DNA of 64,000 nucleotides from Nonomuraea angiospora (GCF_014873145.1 NZ_JADBEK010000001.1:8370001-8434000); one strand, 5' to 3'; counted from the stretch's first letter, positions 45,144 through 53,096 are shown. The notes: generated by a model from the letters alone, not told the origin. Numbers and translations: made by a program.

Positions 45144-45764
45144 TCATGGGTGCGTCTGCTGGGCGGGCGGATACAAGCCGGCCTGGCGGTAGACGGCGGT
45201 GAGGTAGCGCAGCATCTCGGCGGCGTCCGGCGGATCCGGCTGCAGCACGCGATAGGTCACCGCCCCGGCCATCATGTCGATCAGCACGTCCAGGTCGGCG
45301 TCGGGTGCCACCATGCCGTCCTGCTGGGCGCGCCGGAGCATCGCGGCGGCCAGCTCGCGGCGGGGCAGGATGTAGTGCCTCCAGTAGACGGCCATCAGCG
45401 AAGGATGGCTCACGGCGGAGCCCATGATGCGGGCGACCAGCGCGCGGAAGTCGGGGCTCGCGGCCATCTCGGCCGCTGCGGGAAGGATGTGTTCGACGAT
45501 GGCCTGTGGCGGCAGGGCGTAGACGTCGGCGGCCGACGGCGTCACCTCGTCGCTGACCCACCGTTCGATGGCCTGGGCGAGCAGGTCCTCTTTGGTGCTC
45601 CAGCGGCGGTAGACGGTCAGCTTGCCCACCCCGGCGCGCTTGGCGACCTGTTCGATGCTGGTGCCCTCGACGCCGCGTTCGACGAACAGCTCCAGCGCGG
45701 CGTTCAGGATCGCGGTGTCGGTCTCGGGGTCGCGCGGGCGCCCGCGCCCTCGGGTGGTGGTCAT
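45144..45764 (-). CDS. TetR-family transcriptional regulator
   Basis: About 206 residues. DTAILNAALELFVERGVEGTSIEQVAKRAGVGKLTVYRRWSTKEDL is the canonical helix-turn-helix; the C-terminal domain (LVARIMGSAVSHPSLMAVYW) is the variable ligand-binding half of the TetR_C class found with drug-modifying enzymes. The ATG overlaps the stop of the FAD monooxygenase gene (ATGA), so it is the second gene of that operon and probably represses it. The operator candidate is at 47251-47272. Confidence 0.87.
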   Translation of the reverse strand: MTTTRGRGRPRDPETDTAILNAALELFVERGVEGTSIEQVAKRAGVGKLTVYRRWSTKEDLLAQAIERWVSDEVTPSAADVYALPPQAIVEHILPAAAEMAASPDFRALVARIMGSAVSHPSLMAVYWRHYILPRRELAAAMLRRAQQDGMVAPDADLDVLIDMMAGAVTYRVLQPDPPDAAEMLRYLTAVYRQAGLYPPAQQTHP

Positions 45765-47224
45765 CCGAGGGCTCCGTCCAGCCAGCGGGCGAGCTCGGCG
45801 GGGCCGCCCTTGCAGGCCAGGTGGGCGTCCGGGCGGACGAGCATGGCGAGCCCGCTCGCGGGCCCTGCGGCGCGGAGGCTGACCACCTGGTCGCCGAGCC
45901 GCTGCCGGGCTGCCTCGAAGGCGGCCTGATCGCCGAGCACGGCCCACTTCCCGCGCAGCTCGGCGTGCAAGCGTGTGCGGCTGCCGCCGGGGCGTTCGCA
46001 GGCCAGGTCACCGATGCGGTCGCCGGGGCGGGGCTTGCGACCGCGCCCACCGAGCGGGCCACGCCGGTAGCTCACCCAGAGCTGGGAGGTCGTGTACGTG
46101 GTCCAGCGCTGGATCCATGCCTGGTTGAACACCCGCATCAGCACCTGGTCGCGCAGGAAGCGGCCGAGCGGGCTGCCGGCGATGTTGACCTTGGTGGCGG
46201 CGGTGCTGCCGCGCAAGACCTGGGTGGCCAGCGGGCGGCGTTCGGCCTGGTAGGTGTCGAGCAGGCGCTCTGCGGCCAGCCCCTGCACGACCAGGGCCAG
46301 CTTCCAGGCGAGGTTCTCGGCGTCGCCGAGCCCGGTCAGCATGCCCTGCCCGCCGAACGGAGCGTGCACGTGTGCGGCATCCCCGGCCAGCAGGATGCGC
46401 CCGTCGCGGTAAGTATCGGCCAGCCGCCGGTGGACGCTGAACAAAGACGCCCAGGTGACGTCGTGCAGACGCAGGCCGGTCAGGCCGGTGCGTTCGGGCA
46501 GGATGCGTCGCATGCGTTCGGCGATCTGTTCCTCGCCGGGCTTGTCGTCGCGGAAGGTGGCGTCGTAGGCGAGCAGCCGCCACTGATCACCTGGCATCGG
46601 CATGGCGCCCAGCACGCCGTCGGGGTGCGTCCAGCCGCTGGTGCCCGACCGGTCCAGCTCGGGGTCGAGGCGGCCGTCGACCAGCAGAAATCGCTCACTG
46701 ACCTTCACCCCGGGAAACCGGATCCCCGCCAGCCTGCGAACCGCGCTGGCGCTCCCGTCACAGCCCACCAGCCAGCCCGCCCGTACGGTACTCCCATCGG
46801 CCAGCGCCGCGGTGACCCCAGCCGTGTCCTGACCCAAGGCGGTCAGTCTCTTGTCCCATTCCGGCTGCCTGCCCAGCCCGGCAAGCCGCTCACGCAGCCG
46901 CGCCTCGACCCTGGCCTGAGAGATCACCATCGGCGCAGCCGCAGTGCCCAGCCCCGGGTCGCCGAACCGGATCTTCATCATCGGGCGGTCCCCCGCGTAC
47001 GAGGTGATGGTCATGGCCCGCACCGACTCCTCCGGCAGATCGCCGAGAGCATCCAGCCGGTCCAGCACCTCCGAGCCGCGGGCGTGCACGAAGTTCGCCC
47101 GGGACGTGGTGGCCGGCCCCTCGGCCTTGTCGATCACGCGCACCGAGACGCCGTGCTGCCGCAACGCGCACGCCAGCGCCAGGCCCACGGGCCCCGCGCC
47201 GACCACCAGAACATCGGTCTCCAT
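45761..47224 (-). CDS. FAD-dependent aromatic monooxygenase
   Basis: 487 residues. The N-terminal DVLVVGAGPVGLALACALRQ binds FAD, GWLVGCDGSASAVRR is the DG motif and RILLAGDAAHVHAPFGGQGM the GD motif of the p-hydroxybenzoate hydroxylase class; a thioredoxin-like C-terminal domain follows. It hydroxylates an aromatic compound with NAD(P)H and O2. Antibiotic-inactivating members exist, but nothing here proves that. Cotranscribed with a TetR repressor, so probably induced by its substrate. Confidence 0.87.
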   Translation of the reverse strand: METDVLVVGAGPVGLALACALRQHGVSVRVIDKAEGPATTSRANFVHARGSEVLDRLDALGDLPEESVRAMTITSYAGDRPMMKIRFGDPGLGTAAAPMVISQARVEARLRERLAGLGRQPEWDKRLTALGQDTAGVTAALADGSTVRAGWLVGCDGSASAVRRLAGIRFPGVKVSERFLLVDGRLDPELDRSGTSGWTHPDGVLGAMPMPGDQWRLLAYDATFRDDKPGEEQIAERMRRILPERTGLTGLRLHDVTWASLFSVHRRLADTYRDGRILLAGDAAHVHAPFGGQGMLTGLGDAENLAWKLALVVQGLAAERLLDTYQAERRPLATQVLRGSTAATKVNIAGSPLGRFLRDQVLMRVFNQAWIQRWTTYTTSQLWVSYRRGPLGGRGRKPRPGDRIGDLACERPGGSRTRLHAELRGKWAVLGDQAAFEAARQRLGDQVVSLRAAGPASGLAMLVRPDAHLACKGGPAELARWLDGALG

Positions 47225-47250
47225 GATCAGCCTTCATTTTATTAACGAAA

Positions 47251-47272
47251 CGGGATCGTAAATATAATCCCG
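47251..47272. promoter_or_regulatory. Candidate TetR operator upstream of the FAD monooxygenase
   Basis: CGGGAT (47251-47256) and ATCCCG (47267-47272) form a perfect inverted repeat with a 10-base AT-rich spacer, 27 bp upstream of the monooxygenase ATG. It overlaps AT-rich promoter-like sequence, so binding would block transcription. The adjacent TetR gene is the obvious candidate. Between here and 47385 a stretch encoding one membrane helix without a start looks like debris. Confidence 0.55.
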
Positions 47273-47385
47273 CAACTACTCCGATGTGTCCAGAGGAGGG
47301 CGGCTTGCTTCAGCTTGATCCAGGCGTGCAGCGCCAGGCCGGCGGCGACCGAGATGATGGCGGGCCACAGCAGCGTCGCGGATGG

Positions 47386-48669
47386 TCAGAGGAGGTAGCG
47401 CAGCCACAGGTACGGGGCGACCAGGGCGACGGTGACCGCCGTGACGATCAGGCCGTACTTGGTGAACTGCCAGAAGCTGATCGGCGTGCCGTTGCGGGCG
47501 GCGATGCCGAGCACGACGACGTTGGCCGCGGCGCCGACCGCGGTGGCGTTGCCGCCGAGGTCGGCGCCGAAGGCCAGCGCCCACCACAGCACGTCGTGCC
47601 CACCGTTGGCCTGGACGAGTTGCTCCACGATGGGGCTCATCGTGGCGACGTAGGGGATGTTGTCCACGATGGCCGACAGCGCGGCTGAGACGCCCAGCAG
47701 TCCCAGGGCGGTGGCCTCCGGTTGCCCGCTGGTGGCCGAGACGGCGGCCCGTGACAGTTCCTTGATGACGCCGGTCTCGACCAGGGCGCCGACCATGACG
47801 AACAGACCGGCGAAGAATACCAGCGTGGGCCACTCGACCTCGGCGATGGCCTCTTCGGTGGTCACCTTGGTCGCGGCCACCAGCACGCCCGCGCCCAGCA
47901 GCGCGACCACCGAGGGCTCGTAGTGCAGCACCGGGTGCAGCACGAACGCGGCCATCACCAGGGCGAGCACGGCCAGCGACTGCCACAGCAGCCGCCGGTC
48001 GGCGATCGCCTCCCTCTCGTCCAGCGCCATGATGGACTCGGCGCGTTCGGGGTCGTAGCGGAACGACCGGCCGAACATCAGCCAGCACAATCCCACGAAC
48101 ACCGCCGTCAGGACGACGACCATCGGGGCCATGTGGGCAAGGAAGTCGTTGAAGGTCAGACCCCCGCGGCTGGCGATGATGATGTTCGGCGGGTCGCCGA
48201 CCAGGGTGGCAGCGCCGCCGATGTTGGAGGCCATCGCCTCGGCGATCAGGAAGGGCGCCGGGTTGACGGCGAGCCGTTCGCACACCAGGAACGTCACCGG
48301 AGCGATCAGCAGCACGGTGGTCACGTTGTCCAGCAGCGCCGAGGCCGCCGCGGTGATCAGCACCAGCAGCACCATCAGCCGGAACGGCCGGCCCCGGGCA
48401 CGTTTGGCGGCCCAGATGGCGAGGTATTCGAAGACGCCGGTCTGCTTGAGGACACCGACGATGATCATCATGCCCAGCAGGAGGAAGATGACGTTCCAGT
48501 CGATCCCCGCATGCCGGGAGAAGAACGCCGCCTCGCCCTTGGTGGCATGGATCAGCAGCATGATCCCCGCCCCGCCGAGCGCGGCCGCGACCCGGTGGAC
48601 CTTCTCGGTGGCGATCAGTGCGTACGCGACCAGGAAGACCGCCACGCTCACCCACGCGAGCACGCTCAT
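47386..48669 (-). CDS. ArsB/NhaD-type ion transporter
   Basis: 427 residues, about eleven membrane helices in two related halves. [19 protein letters not shown] and [20 protein letters not shown] are the paired unwound-helix motifs (DN-T and DN-P), and [20 protein letters not shown] is the signature of the ion transporter superfamily that includes ArsB, NhaD and CitM. The substrate could be Na+/H+, arsenite or a carboxylate. It overlaps the upstream CBS-domain gene by 4 nt and shares its leader (copy 3). Confidence 0.85.
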   Translation of the reverse strand: MSVLAWVSVAVFLVAYALIATEKVHRVAAALGGAGIMLLIHATKGEAAFFSRHAGIDWNVIFLLLGMMIIVGVLKQTGVFEYLAIWAAKRARGRPFRLMVLLVLITAAASALLDNVTTVLLIAPVTFLVCERLAVNPAPFLIAEAMASNIGGAATLVGDPPNIIIASRGGLTFNDFLAHMAPMVVVLTAVFVGLCWLMFGRSFRYDPERAESIMALDEREAIADRRLLWQSLAVLALVMAAFVLHPVLHYEPSVVALLGAGVLVAATKVTTEEAIAEVEWPTLVFFAGLFVMVGALVETGVIKELSRAAVSATSGQPEATALGLLGVSAALSAIVDNIPYVATMSPIVEQLVQANGGHDVLWWALAFGADLGGNATAVGAAANVVVLGIAARNGTPISFWQFTKYGLIVTAVTVALVAPYLWLRYLL

Positions 48670-49118
48670 ACCGGGAGCATCCGGTCCAGCAGTGCCTGCA
48701 GCGTCACCGCCCCCATCAGCCGCCGGTGCTCGTCGACGACGGCGACCAGCGGGCTGTGGGTGCGCGCCATCAGCGCGGCCAGTTCCAACACGGTCGCCTC
48801 AGGGTCGGTGACCGGGAGCTCGCGTGGCTGCCGTGGCAGGGCGTCGCGTACGGTACGGCCGTGCAGCTCGCGCAGGAAGGCGTCGGCGTGTGCCTCGTCC
48901 ACCACCCGCGCCAGCGCCGGATCGTCCTGGCAGTAGCCGGGCACGGCCAGACGCAGCACCTGCGTGCCGGGCAGGATCGTGACCGGCGAGTCTTCGCCGT
49001 CGACCACGATGAGACCCGGCAGATCCTGCTCGGCCAGCAACCTGGCCGCGTCGACCACGGGAGAATCCAGGCGGACCGTAGGGAAGTCGGTAAGCAACTC
49101 TCGGGCGCGCACCGGCAC
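48666..49118 (-). CDS. CBS-domain protein
   Basis: 150 residues with two CBS motifs: [26 protein letters not shown] and [42 protein letters not shown] pairs bind adenosyl nucleotides (AMP, ATP, c-di-AMP) and often regulate transporters. It is the first gene of a two-gene operon with the ArsB/NhaD-type transporter, overlapping it by 4 nt, so it is probably its regulatory partner. The GTG start lies inside the leader hairpin of copy 3. Confidence 0.83.
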   Translation of the reverse strand: MPVRARELLTDFPTVRLDSPVVDAARLLAEQDLPGLIVVDGEDSPVTILPGTQVLRLAVPGYCQDDPALARVVDEAHADAFLRELHGRTVRDALPRQPRELPVTDPEATVLELAALMARTHSPLVAVVDEHRRLMGAVTLQALLDRMLPV

Positions 49119-49168
49119 ATCCTTCGCTCAACGGGGACAGAACGTGCCGACCAGACTTCCCGGCTCAC
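49114..49168 (-). promoter_or_regulatory. Conserved leader element, copy 3 (CBS protein/ion transporter)
   Basis: The core GCCGGGAAGTCTGGTCGGC is at 49164-49146 (minus), preceded by GTGA. GGCACGTTC (49148-49140) can pair with GGATGTGCC (49122-49114) for nine pairs with two wobbles; the partner strand holds the ribosome-binding site and GTG start and is identical to that of copy 1, while the variable strand differs at two positions that keep pairing. TTGACA (49196-49191) and TACAGG (49173-49168), 17 bp apart, form a good promoter. Confidence 0.62.
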
Positions 49169-49309
49169 CTGTAGACAACGTATCAAGGCCTGTCAAGATC
49201 GCCGCGAGCGGATCGGCAGCTCACCGCCCCGTTCACCGTGAAGGCGGCCGTCTGCGCCGTCAAGAATCCGTCTGTTCGCTTGACACGGCCGCTGCTAAGG
49301 TGAGCGTCG

Positions 49310-49361
49310 GTGCGCCGGGAAGTCTGGTCGGCAAGATCGCGGTAGCTGGACCGACCGGAGG
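49310..49361 (+). promoter_or_regulatory. Conserved leader element, copy 4 (Na+/H+ antiporter)
   Basis: The core GCCGGGAAGTCTGGTCGGC is at 49314-49332, preceded by GTGC. GGTCGG (49326-49331) pairs with CCGACC (49351-49356), which directly touches the ribosome-binding site GGAGG (49357-49361). ATG 49368, ideally spaced, opens only an eight-codon frame (MMCSSRCP) whose TGA overlaps ATG 49394 of the antiporter. TTGACA lies about 35 bp upstream of the core. Confidence 0.6.
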
Positions 49362-49372
49362 CGTTCCATGAT

Positions 49373-50608
49373 GTGTTCTTCGCGGTGCCCTTGATGAGCG
49401 CGTCACTGACGGCGTTCGCGGGCGTGCTGCTGCTGGCTGTGCTGCTGTCCAGCCTGGCCCACCGCACCATCCTGTCCACGGCCGCGCTGTTCCTGGTGGC
49501 CGGGTTCGTCCTCGGCGACGGGGTGTTGGGCGTGGTCTCGCTCAAGCCGGGCGACGAGCTGGTGGCGACGCTGGCCGAGCTGGCTCTGTTCACCGTGCTG
49601 TTCACCGACGGCATGCGGGTGGGCTGGCCGGAGCTGCGCAGCGCCTGGAGACTGCCGGGGCGGGCGCTCGGCTGGGGACTGCCGCTCACCCTGGTCATCA
49701 CCGCCGTGGGTGCGCACTACCTGGTGGGGCTGGGCTGGGTCGAATCTCTGCTGATCGGTGCCATCCTGGCGCCCACCGACCCGGTCTTCGCGGCCGCCCT
49801 GGTCGGCAACGAGAAGGTGCCACCCCGGCTGCGGCAGCTGCTCAACGTTGAGTCGGGTGTCAACGACGGGCTCGCGCTGCCGTTCGTCATTCTCTTCCTT
49901 GCCATCGCCTCCGGAGCGCAGAACCTGCACCTGGGTGAGCTCAGCCTGGAGCTCGGCCTTGGCGTGCTCATCGGAGTCGTCATCCCCTGGGCGGCGATCA
50001 AGCTGGAGCAGACGCGCTGGTTCTCCGCCTCGACGCAGTACGAGCCGCTCAACGCCCTGGCCATCGGCCTGCTCGTGCTCGCCGTCGGCAAGGCCACACA
50101 CGGCAACCTGTTCCTGGCCGCCTTCTTCGCCGGCATCACCGTCGCCACCATCGGGCAGCGGCAGCGCGAGTCGTTCGAGCACTTCGGCGAGCTCATCGCC
50201 GAAGTTTTCAAGCTGGCCGCGCTGCTGGTATTCGGCGCGCTCATCACCCCGTCCCTGCTCGGGTCGGTCGGTTGGCAGGGATGGCTGTTCGCGATCCTCG
50301 CCCTCGTGCTCGCCCGGCCGGCGGCCATCTGGCTGTCGTTCCTGCGATCGGGGCTGTCGGTGCGCGAGCAAGCGGCGGTGGCCTGGTTCGGCCCCAAGGG
50401 CTTCGCCTCCGTCGTGTACGGGCTGCTCGTGCTCGGCTCCGGCATCGCGCCCGCCGAGCAGGTGTTCCAGCTCGTCGCGGTGACCATCGTGGCCTCGATT
50501 CTGCTGCACTCCTCGACCGACATCGTGGTGGCGCGCTGGTTCGATGACGAGCGTGAGGTCCCGGCCTGGTACGGGATCGTCACCCGCAAGATGCACCGAC
50601 AGGAGTGA
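49373..50608 (+). CDS. CPA1-family cation:proton antiporter (NhaP-like)
   Basis: Up to 411 residues, about twelve helices. ILAPTDPVFAAALVG and NVESGVNDGLALPF are the paired ND/TDP motifs of the CPA1 cation-exchange site. It should exchange Na+ or K+ for H+ across the membrane. Two starts are possible: GTG 49373, or ATG 49394 (SASLTAFAGV), which is coupled to an eight-codon upstream frame. It is preceded by leader copy 4 and lies divergent from the CBS/ion-transporter operon, which carries copy 3, so both sides may answer one signal. Confidence 0.87.
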   Translation: MFFAVPLMSASLTAFAGVLLLAVLLSSLAHRTILSTAALFLVAGFVLGDGVLGVVSLKPGDELVATLAELALFTVLFTDGMRVGWPELRSAWRLPGRALGWGLPLTLVITAVGAHYLVGLGWVESLLIGAILAPTDPVFAAALVGNEKVPPRLRQLLNVESGVNDGLALPFVILFLAIASGAQNLHLGELSLELGLGVLIGVVIPWAAIKLEQTRWFSASTQYEPLNALAIGLLVLAVGKATHGNLFLAAFFAGITVATIGQRQRESFEHFGELIAEVFKLAALLVFGALITPSLLGSVGWQGWLFAILALVLARPAAIWLSFLRSGLSVREQAAVAWFGPKGFASVVYGLLVLGSGIAPAEQVFQLVAVTIVASILLHSSTDIVVARWFDDEREVPAWYGIVTRKMHRQE

Positions 50609-50886
50609 CCGTGCCGGGGCTGATCCGCCGGACTGTTCACCGTGATGCGCTCCGGAAGCGGCTTCGTCGCCGACATGCTCACTGCGCCGGGCAGGTCAGC
50701 CAGCCCACGCTGGTCATCGCCACCCGCAACGATCGGTCAGCGCCCTTCGCTCATGCCGAATTCTCGGCAGCGGCGATACCGAATGCCGAACTGGCGGACA
50801 CCCGGGCCGACAGTCACCTGATCTGGTTTGGCCCTGACTATCCCCACATCGCCGCGAAGATCCGTGATTTCCTCGCCGCAGGCTGA
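50605..50886 (+). pseudogene. Frameshifted C-terminal fragment of an alpha/beta hydrolase
   Basis: The last 60 residues, QPTLVIATRNDRSAPFAHAE to the end, are the C-terminal part of an alpha/beta hydrolase with the acid (TRND) and the catalytic His (DSHL). Upstream, the family-like MRSGSGFVADMLTAPG is in a different frame, so a frameshift near 50690 breaks the gene. The nucleophile region is absent. A GTG still overlaps the antiporter stop by 4 nt. Confidence 0.55.
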
Positions 50887-50892
50887 GCGCGG

Positions 50893-51765
50893 CTACCGCT
50901 TCTCGGCGTAGACGAATCGTTCGAGGTCGGACACCGGCAGCTCACGGCCCGCCGGCTCCAGGTATCGGGCCTGATATTCGGCGGCGCCGACCTGCTCACG
51001 CTCCACCCAGCCATAGCTCGCCAGCAGGCCGCTGACCTCGCCCGGAGCCAGGCCGAACCGCCACAGCCGCCGCTTGACCACGAACTCCTCATACAGCGCC
51101 GTAGCCCCGTGGCCGCCACCGTCCAGGAAATCCCGCAGCACGTAGGTGAACAGCAGCCGGCTGCCTGCCGCGGCCTGGGACAAGAACGCCAAGGTGGCGC
51201 GAACCCCCTCCTCGGTCAGGTACTGCGTGACCGCCTCCCACACGAACACCACCGGCCTGCCGGTCTGGAACCCGTGCTCGGCCAGCACCCCGCCCAGATC
51301 GTCGATCTCGAAGTCGACACCGATCAGCCGCACGTGTTCCGGCACGGCGCCGGACAGCGTCTGCAGCCGCTGCCGCTTGTCCTCGACGTTCGCCGGCAGG
51401 TCCAGCTCATAGGCGCGCCCGCCGGACGGCGTCAGCCGGCAGGCACGGGTGTCCAGCCCCGCCCCGAGCACCACCACCTGCGTGATCCCGGCCTGGAAGG
51501 CCTCAGTGGCCTGGTCGTCGGCGTAACGCTTGCGGCACAGCACGGCGCCCCAGATCCCCGGTGCGCGTTTATCCGATGCTGCGATCATCCATCGGCGCAC
51601 GGCAGGCCATCGGCATGCCCGGACGGCTGCGCGCAGGCTCACGGGCAGCAGACCGATCGCCAGCCCGTCATCGATCAGGCGTCGGCCGGGTGGCTCGTAC
51701 TGCTCGGCGGCGGCGATCATCATGGGGCCGAGCGCGGTCTGCGCCGCTGCGGGCCGTCGCGTCAT
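50893..51765 (-). CDS. Leucine-carboxyl-methyltransferase-family SAM methyltransferase (PF04072 type)
   Basis: 290 residues. TQVVVLGAGLDTRACRL is the SAM loop peculiar to this family, YELDLPANVEDKRQRL the acidic ribose contact, and VFVWEAVTQYLTEEGVRATL the catalytic-domain motif. Actinobacteria contain many paralogues that methylate small molecules or carboxylates. It is translationally coupled (4-nt overlap) behind a GbsR/MarR regulator, which probably controls both it and the divergent DUF998 gene. Confidence 0.85.
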   Translation of the reverse strand: MTRRPAAAQTALGPMMIAAAEQYEPPGRRLIDDGLAIGLLPVSLRAAVRACRWPAVRRWMIAASDKRAPGIWGAVLCRKRYADDQATEAFQAGITQVVVLGAGLDTRACRLTPSGGRAYELDLPANVEDKRQRLQTLSGAVPEHVRLIGVDFEIDDLGGVLAEHGFQTGRPVVFVWEAVTQYLTEEGVRATLAFLSQAAAGSRLLFTYVLRDFLDGGGHGATALYEEFVVKRRLWRFGLAPGEVSGLLASYGWVEREQVGAAEYQARYLEPAGRELPVSDLERFVYAEKR

Positions 51766-52229
51766 GCCTCATCCCTCCGATCGGCCCGTGCCTGCGATGG
51801 TGGCGGTGGGGCGTCATCGAACACCTTGGCCATCCACTCGAACGTGGCGTGCGCCTGACGCATCCGTCCCTCCTGCTGGCCGGTCAGCGCCAGCCCATCC
51901 CGGGTGATGTCCAAGAACGCGGCGATCCCGGCGACCTGCCGGCGCACCACAACCGTCCAAGCGTCCTCGGCCATCCGGTAGTAGACGGTCCGCTCGCCTG
52001 GCCGGGTCCGCCAGTCGAGGAAGCCCATGCTGGTCAGGAGCCGCAGGTTCGAGGTCAGCGAGGCGCGGCTGGCGCCGATGGCGTCGCTGATCTGCCCGGC
52101 GGACTGCTCGGGTGGATCGCAGACCATCAGCCAGCCCAGCACCCGCCCGGCGATCGGCGGCACCCCGTCGCGCGCCAGGTACATGGCGACCCGCTCTACC
52201 CACTCCAGCAGTTGCTCTTGCTCAGTCAC
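51762..52229 (-). CDS. GbsR/MarR-family transcriptional regulator, second copy
   Basis: 155 residues. PPIAGRVLGWLMVCDPPEQSAGQISDAIGASRASLTSNLRLLTSMGFLD is the winged helix, followed by VYYRMAEDAWTVVVRRQ and a long C-terminal helix; the same layout as the regulator at 41157. A GTG start with GAGGAGG about ten bases upstream. It is divergent from the DUF998 gene over a strong operator, and coupled to the methyltransferase gene. Confidence 0.85.
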   Translation of the reverse strand: MTEQEQLLEWVERVAMYLARDGVPPIAGRVLGWLMVCDPPEQSAGQISDAIGASRASLTSNLRLLTSMGFLDWRTRPGERTVYYRMAEDAWTVVVRRQVAGIAAFLDITRDGLALTGQQEGRMRQAHATFEWMAKVFDDAPPPPSQARADRRDEA

Positions 52230-52254
52230 GCCCGATCCGCCTCCTCTTGCAGCT

Positions 52255-52274
52255 ATTTTAGTATGCGCTAAAAT
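52255..52274. promoter_or_regulatory. Operator-like palindrome between regulator and DUF998 gene
   Basis: ATTTTAG-TATGCG-CTAAAAT is a perfect inverted repeat with 7-bp arms and a 6-base spacer, typical of a MarR-type dimer site. It lies 26 bp upstream of the regulator GTG and ahead of the DUF998 leader, so one bound dimer could shut both directions. Confidence 0.65.
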
Positions 52275-52293
52275 TCATGTATTGATCAAGGAT

Positions 52294-52343
52294 ACGCCCC
52301 ACCCGTGGGGCGTGCTGTTGGTGAGCCGGGAAGTCTGGTCGGC
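52294..52343 (+). promoter_or_regulatory. Conserved leader element, copy 5 (DUF998 protein)
   Basis: ACGCCCCA-CCCG-TGGGGCGT (52294-52313) is a perfect 8-bp hairpin, followed by GTGA and the core GCCGGGAAGTCTGGTCGGC (52325-52343). After the core, GGTC (52337-52340) can pair with GACC (52348-52351), which can instead pair with the next GGTC (52355-52358), so two mutually exclusive hairpins exist before the ribosome-binding site GGGAGGA. Confidence 0.58.
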
Positions 52344-52382
52344 CCGTGACCTGCGGTCGCGGAGAAACGGGAGGACTTTCCT

Positions 52383-53096
52383 ATGGCCACGCGTACTCTC
52401 ACGGTGCTACTCGGCAGCGGCGTCGCCGCCGGTGTGCTCGTACCGGTGCTGTTGTGGGCCGACGGCGCCACCCGCCCCGGCTACAGCCTCTGGCACCACG
52501 GTGCCAGCCAGCTTGGCACCGGCGAACGTGCTTGGCTGCAGACGGCCAACTTCGTGCTGGGCGGGCTGCTCCTGCTGGCCTTCGCGGCCGGGCTGCGCCG
52601 AACTCTGCGTGGCGGCCGCGGCGCCACCTGGATACCGGCACTGCTCGCGGCCGTGGCGACCGGGATGATCGTGGCCGGGCTGGTGCCCACCGATCCAGCG
52701 CTGGGCTACCCGCCCGGGCAACCCGCCCCGGCAACCGGCGCGCTCACCACCAGCGGCCTCATCCACCAGGCGGCCGGCTTCGCCCTGTTCGCCGGGTTAA
52801 GCGCCGCCGCGTTCGTGCTGGCCCGGCGCTTGGGACAGCAGAGTCGCGCCTGGGCCGTCTACTCGCGCCTGTCCGGCGCCCTGATCATCGCCTTCGCCTT
52901 CGCCGCCGGAATCGCCTACCGCCTCGACGTCCTGAGCGTGTGGCGCCCGGCTCCCGCGGGCCTGCTCGAACACCTCTCCCTGCTGACCGGCTTTGGCTGG
53001 ATCATCGCGGTGGGCGTTCACCTCCTGCGCAGCCACGTCCCCGGGGGCCCGAACACACCTCCGGCAGGCACCCAGGGACCCGCCCAGGTCGGATGA
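52383..53096 (+). CDS. DUF998 family membrane protein
   Basis: 237 residues with six membrane helices. TRPGYSLWHHGASQLGTGERAW and LVPTDPALGYPPG are the conserved family loops; a hydrophilic 25-residue tail ends the protein. The family has no assigned function. ATG at 52383 with GGGAGGA upstream. It is under the GbsR/MarR operator and leader copy 5. Terminator-like AGAGGCCC-TTCG-GGGCCTCT (53248-53267) lies 150 bp downstream. Confidence 0.78.
   Translation: MATRTLTVLLGSGVAAGVLVPVLLWADGATRPGYSLWHHGASQLGTGERAWLQTANFVLGGLLLLAFAAGLRRTLRGGRGATWIPALLAAVATGMIVAGLVPTDPALGYPPGQPAPATGALTTSGLIHQAAGFALFAGLSAAAFVLARRLGQQSRAWAVYSRLSGALIIAFAFAAGIAYRLDVLSVWRPAPAGLLEHLSLLTGFGWIIAVGVHLLRSHVPGGPNTPPAGTQGPAQVG

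Noticed and set aside
44954..45202. An 82-codon plus-strand frame beside the TetR gene
   Set aside because: It overlaps the TetR 3' end antisense and a membrane-protein remnant; no motif supports it.
45761..47224. Naming the FAD monooxygenase as a rifampicin monooxygenase
   Set aside because: The FAD motifs are shared by the whole PHBH class; no residue seen here is specific for rifamycin, so only the class is reported.
41034..52343. Identification of the leader as a cobalamin riboswitch
   Set aside because: GGGAAG and CCGG elements look superficially similar, but the B12-box (GCCACTG) and the long multistem core are absent and the element is far too short.
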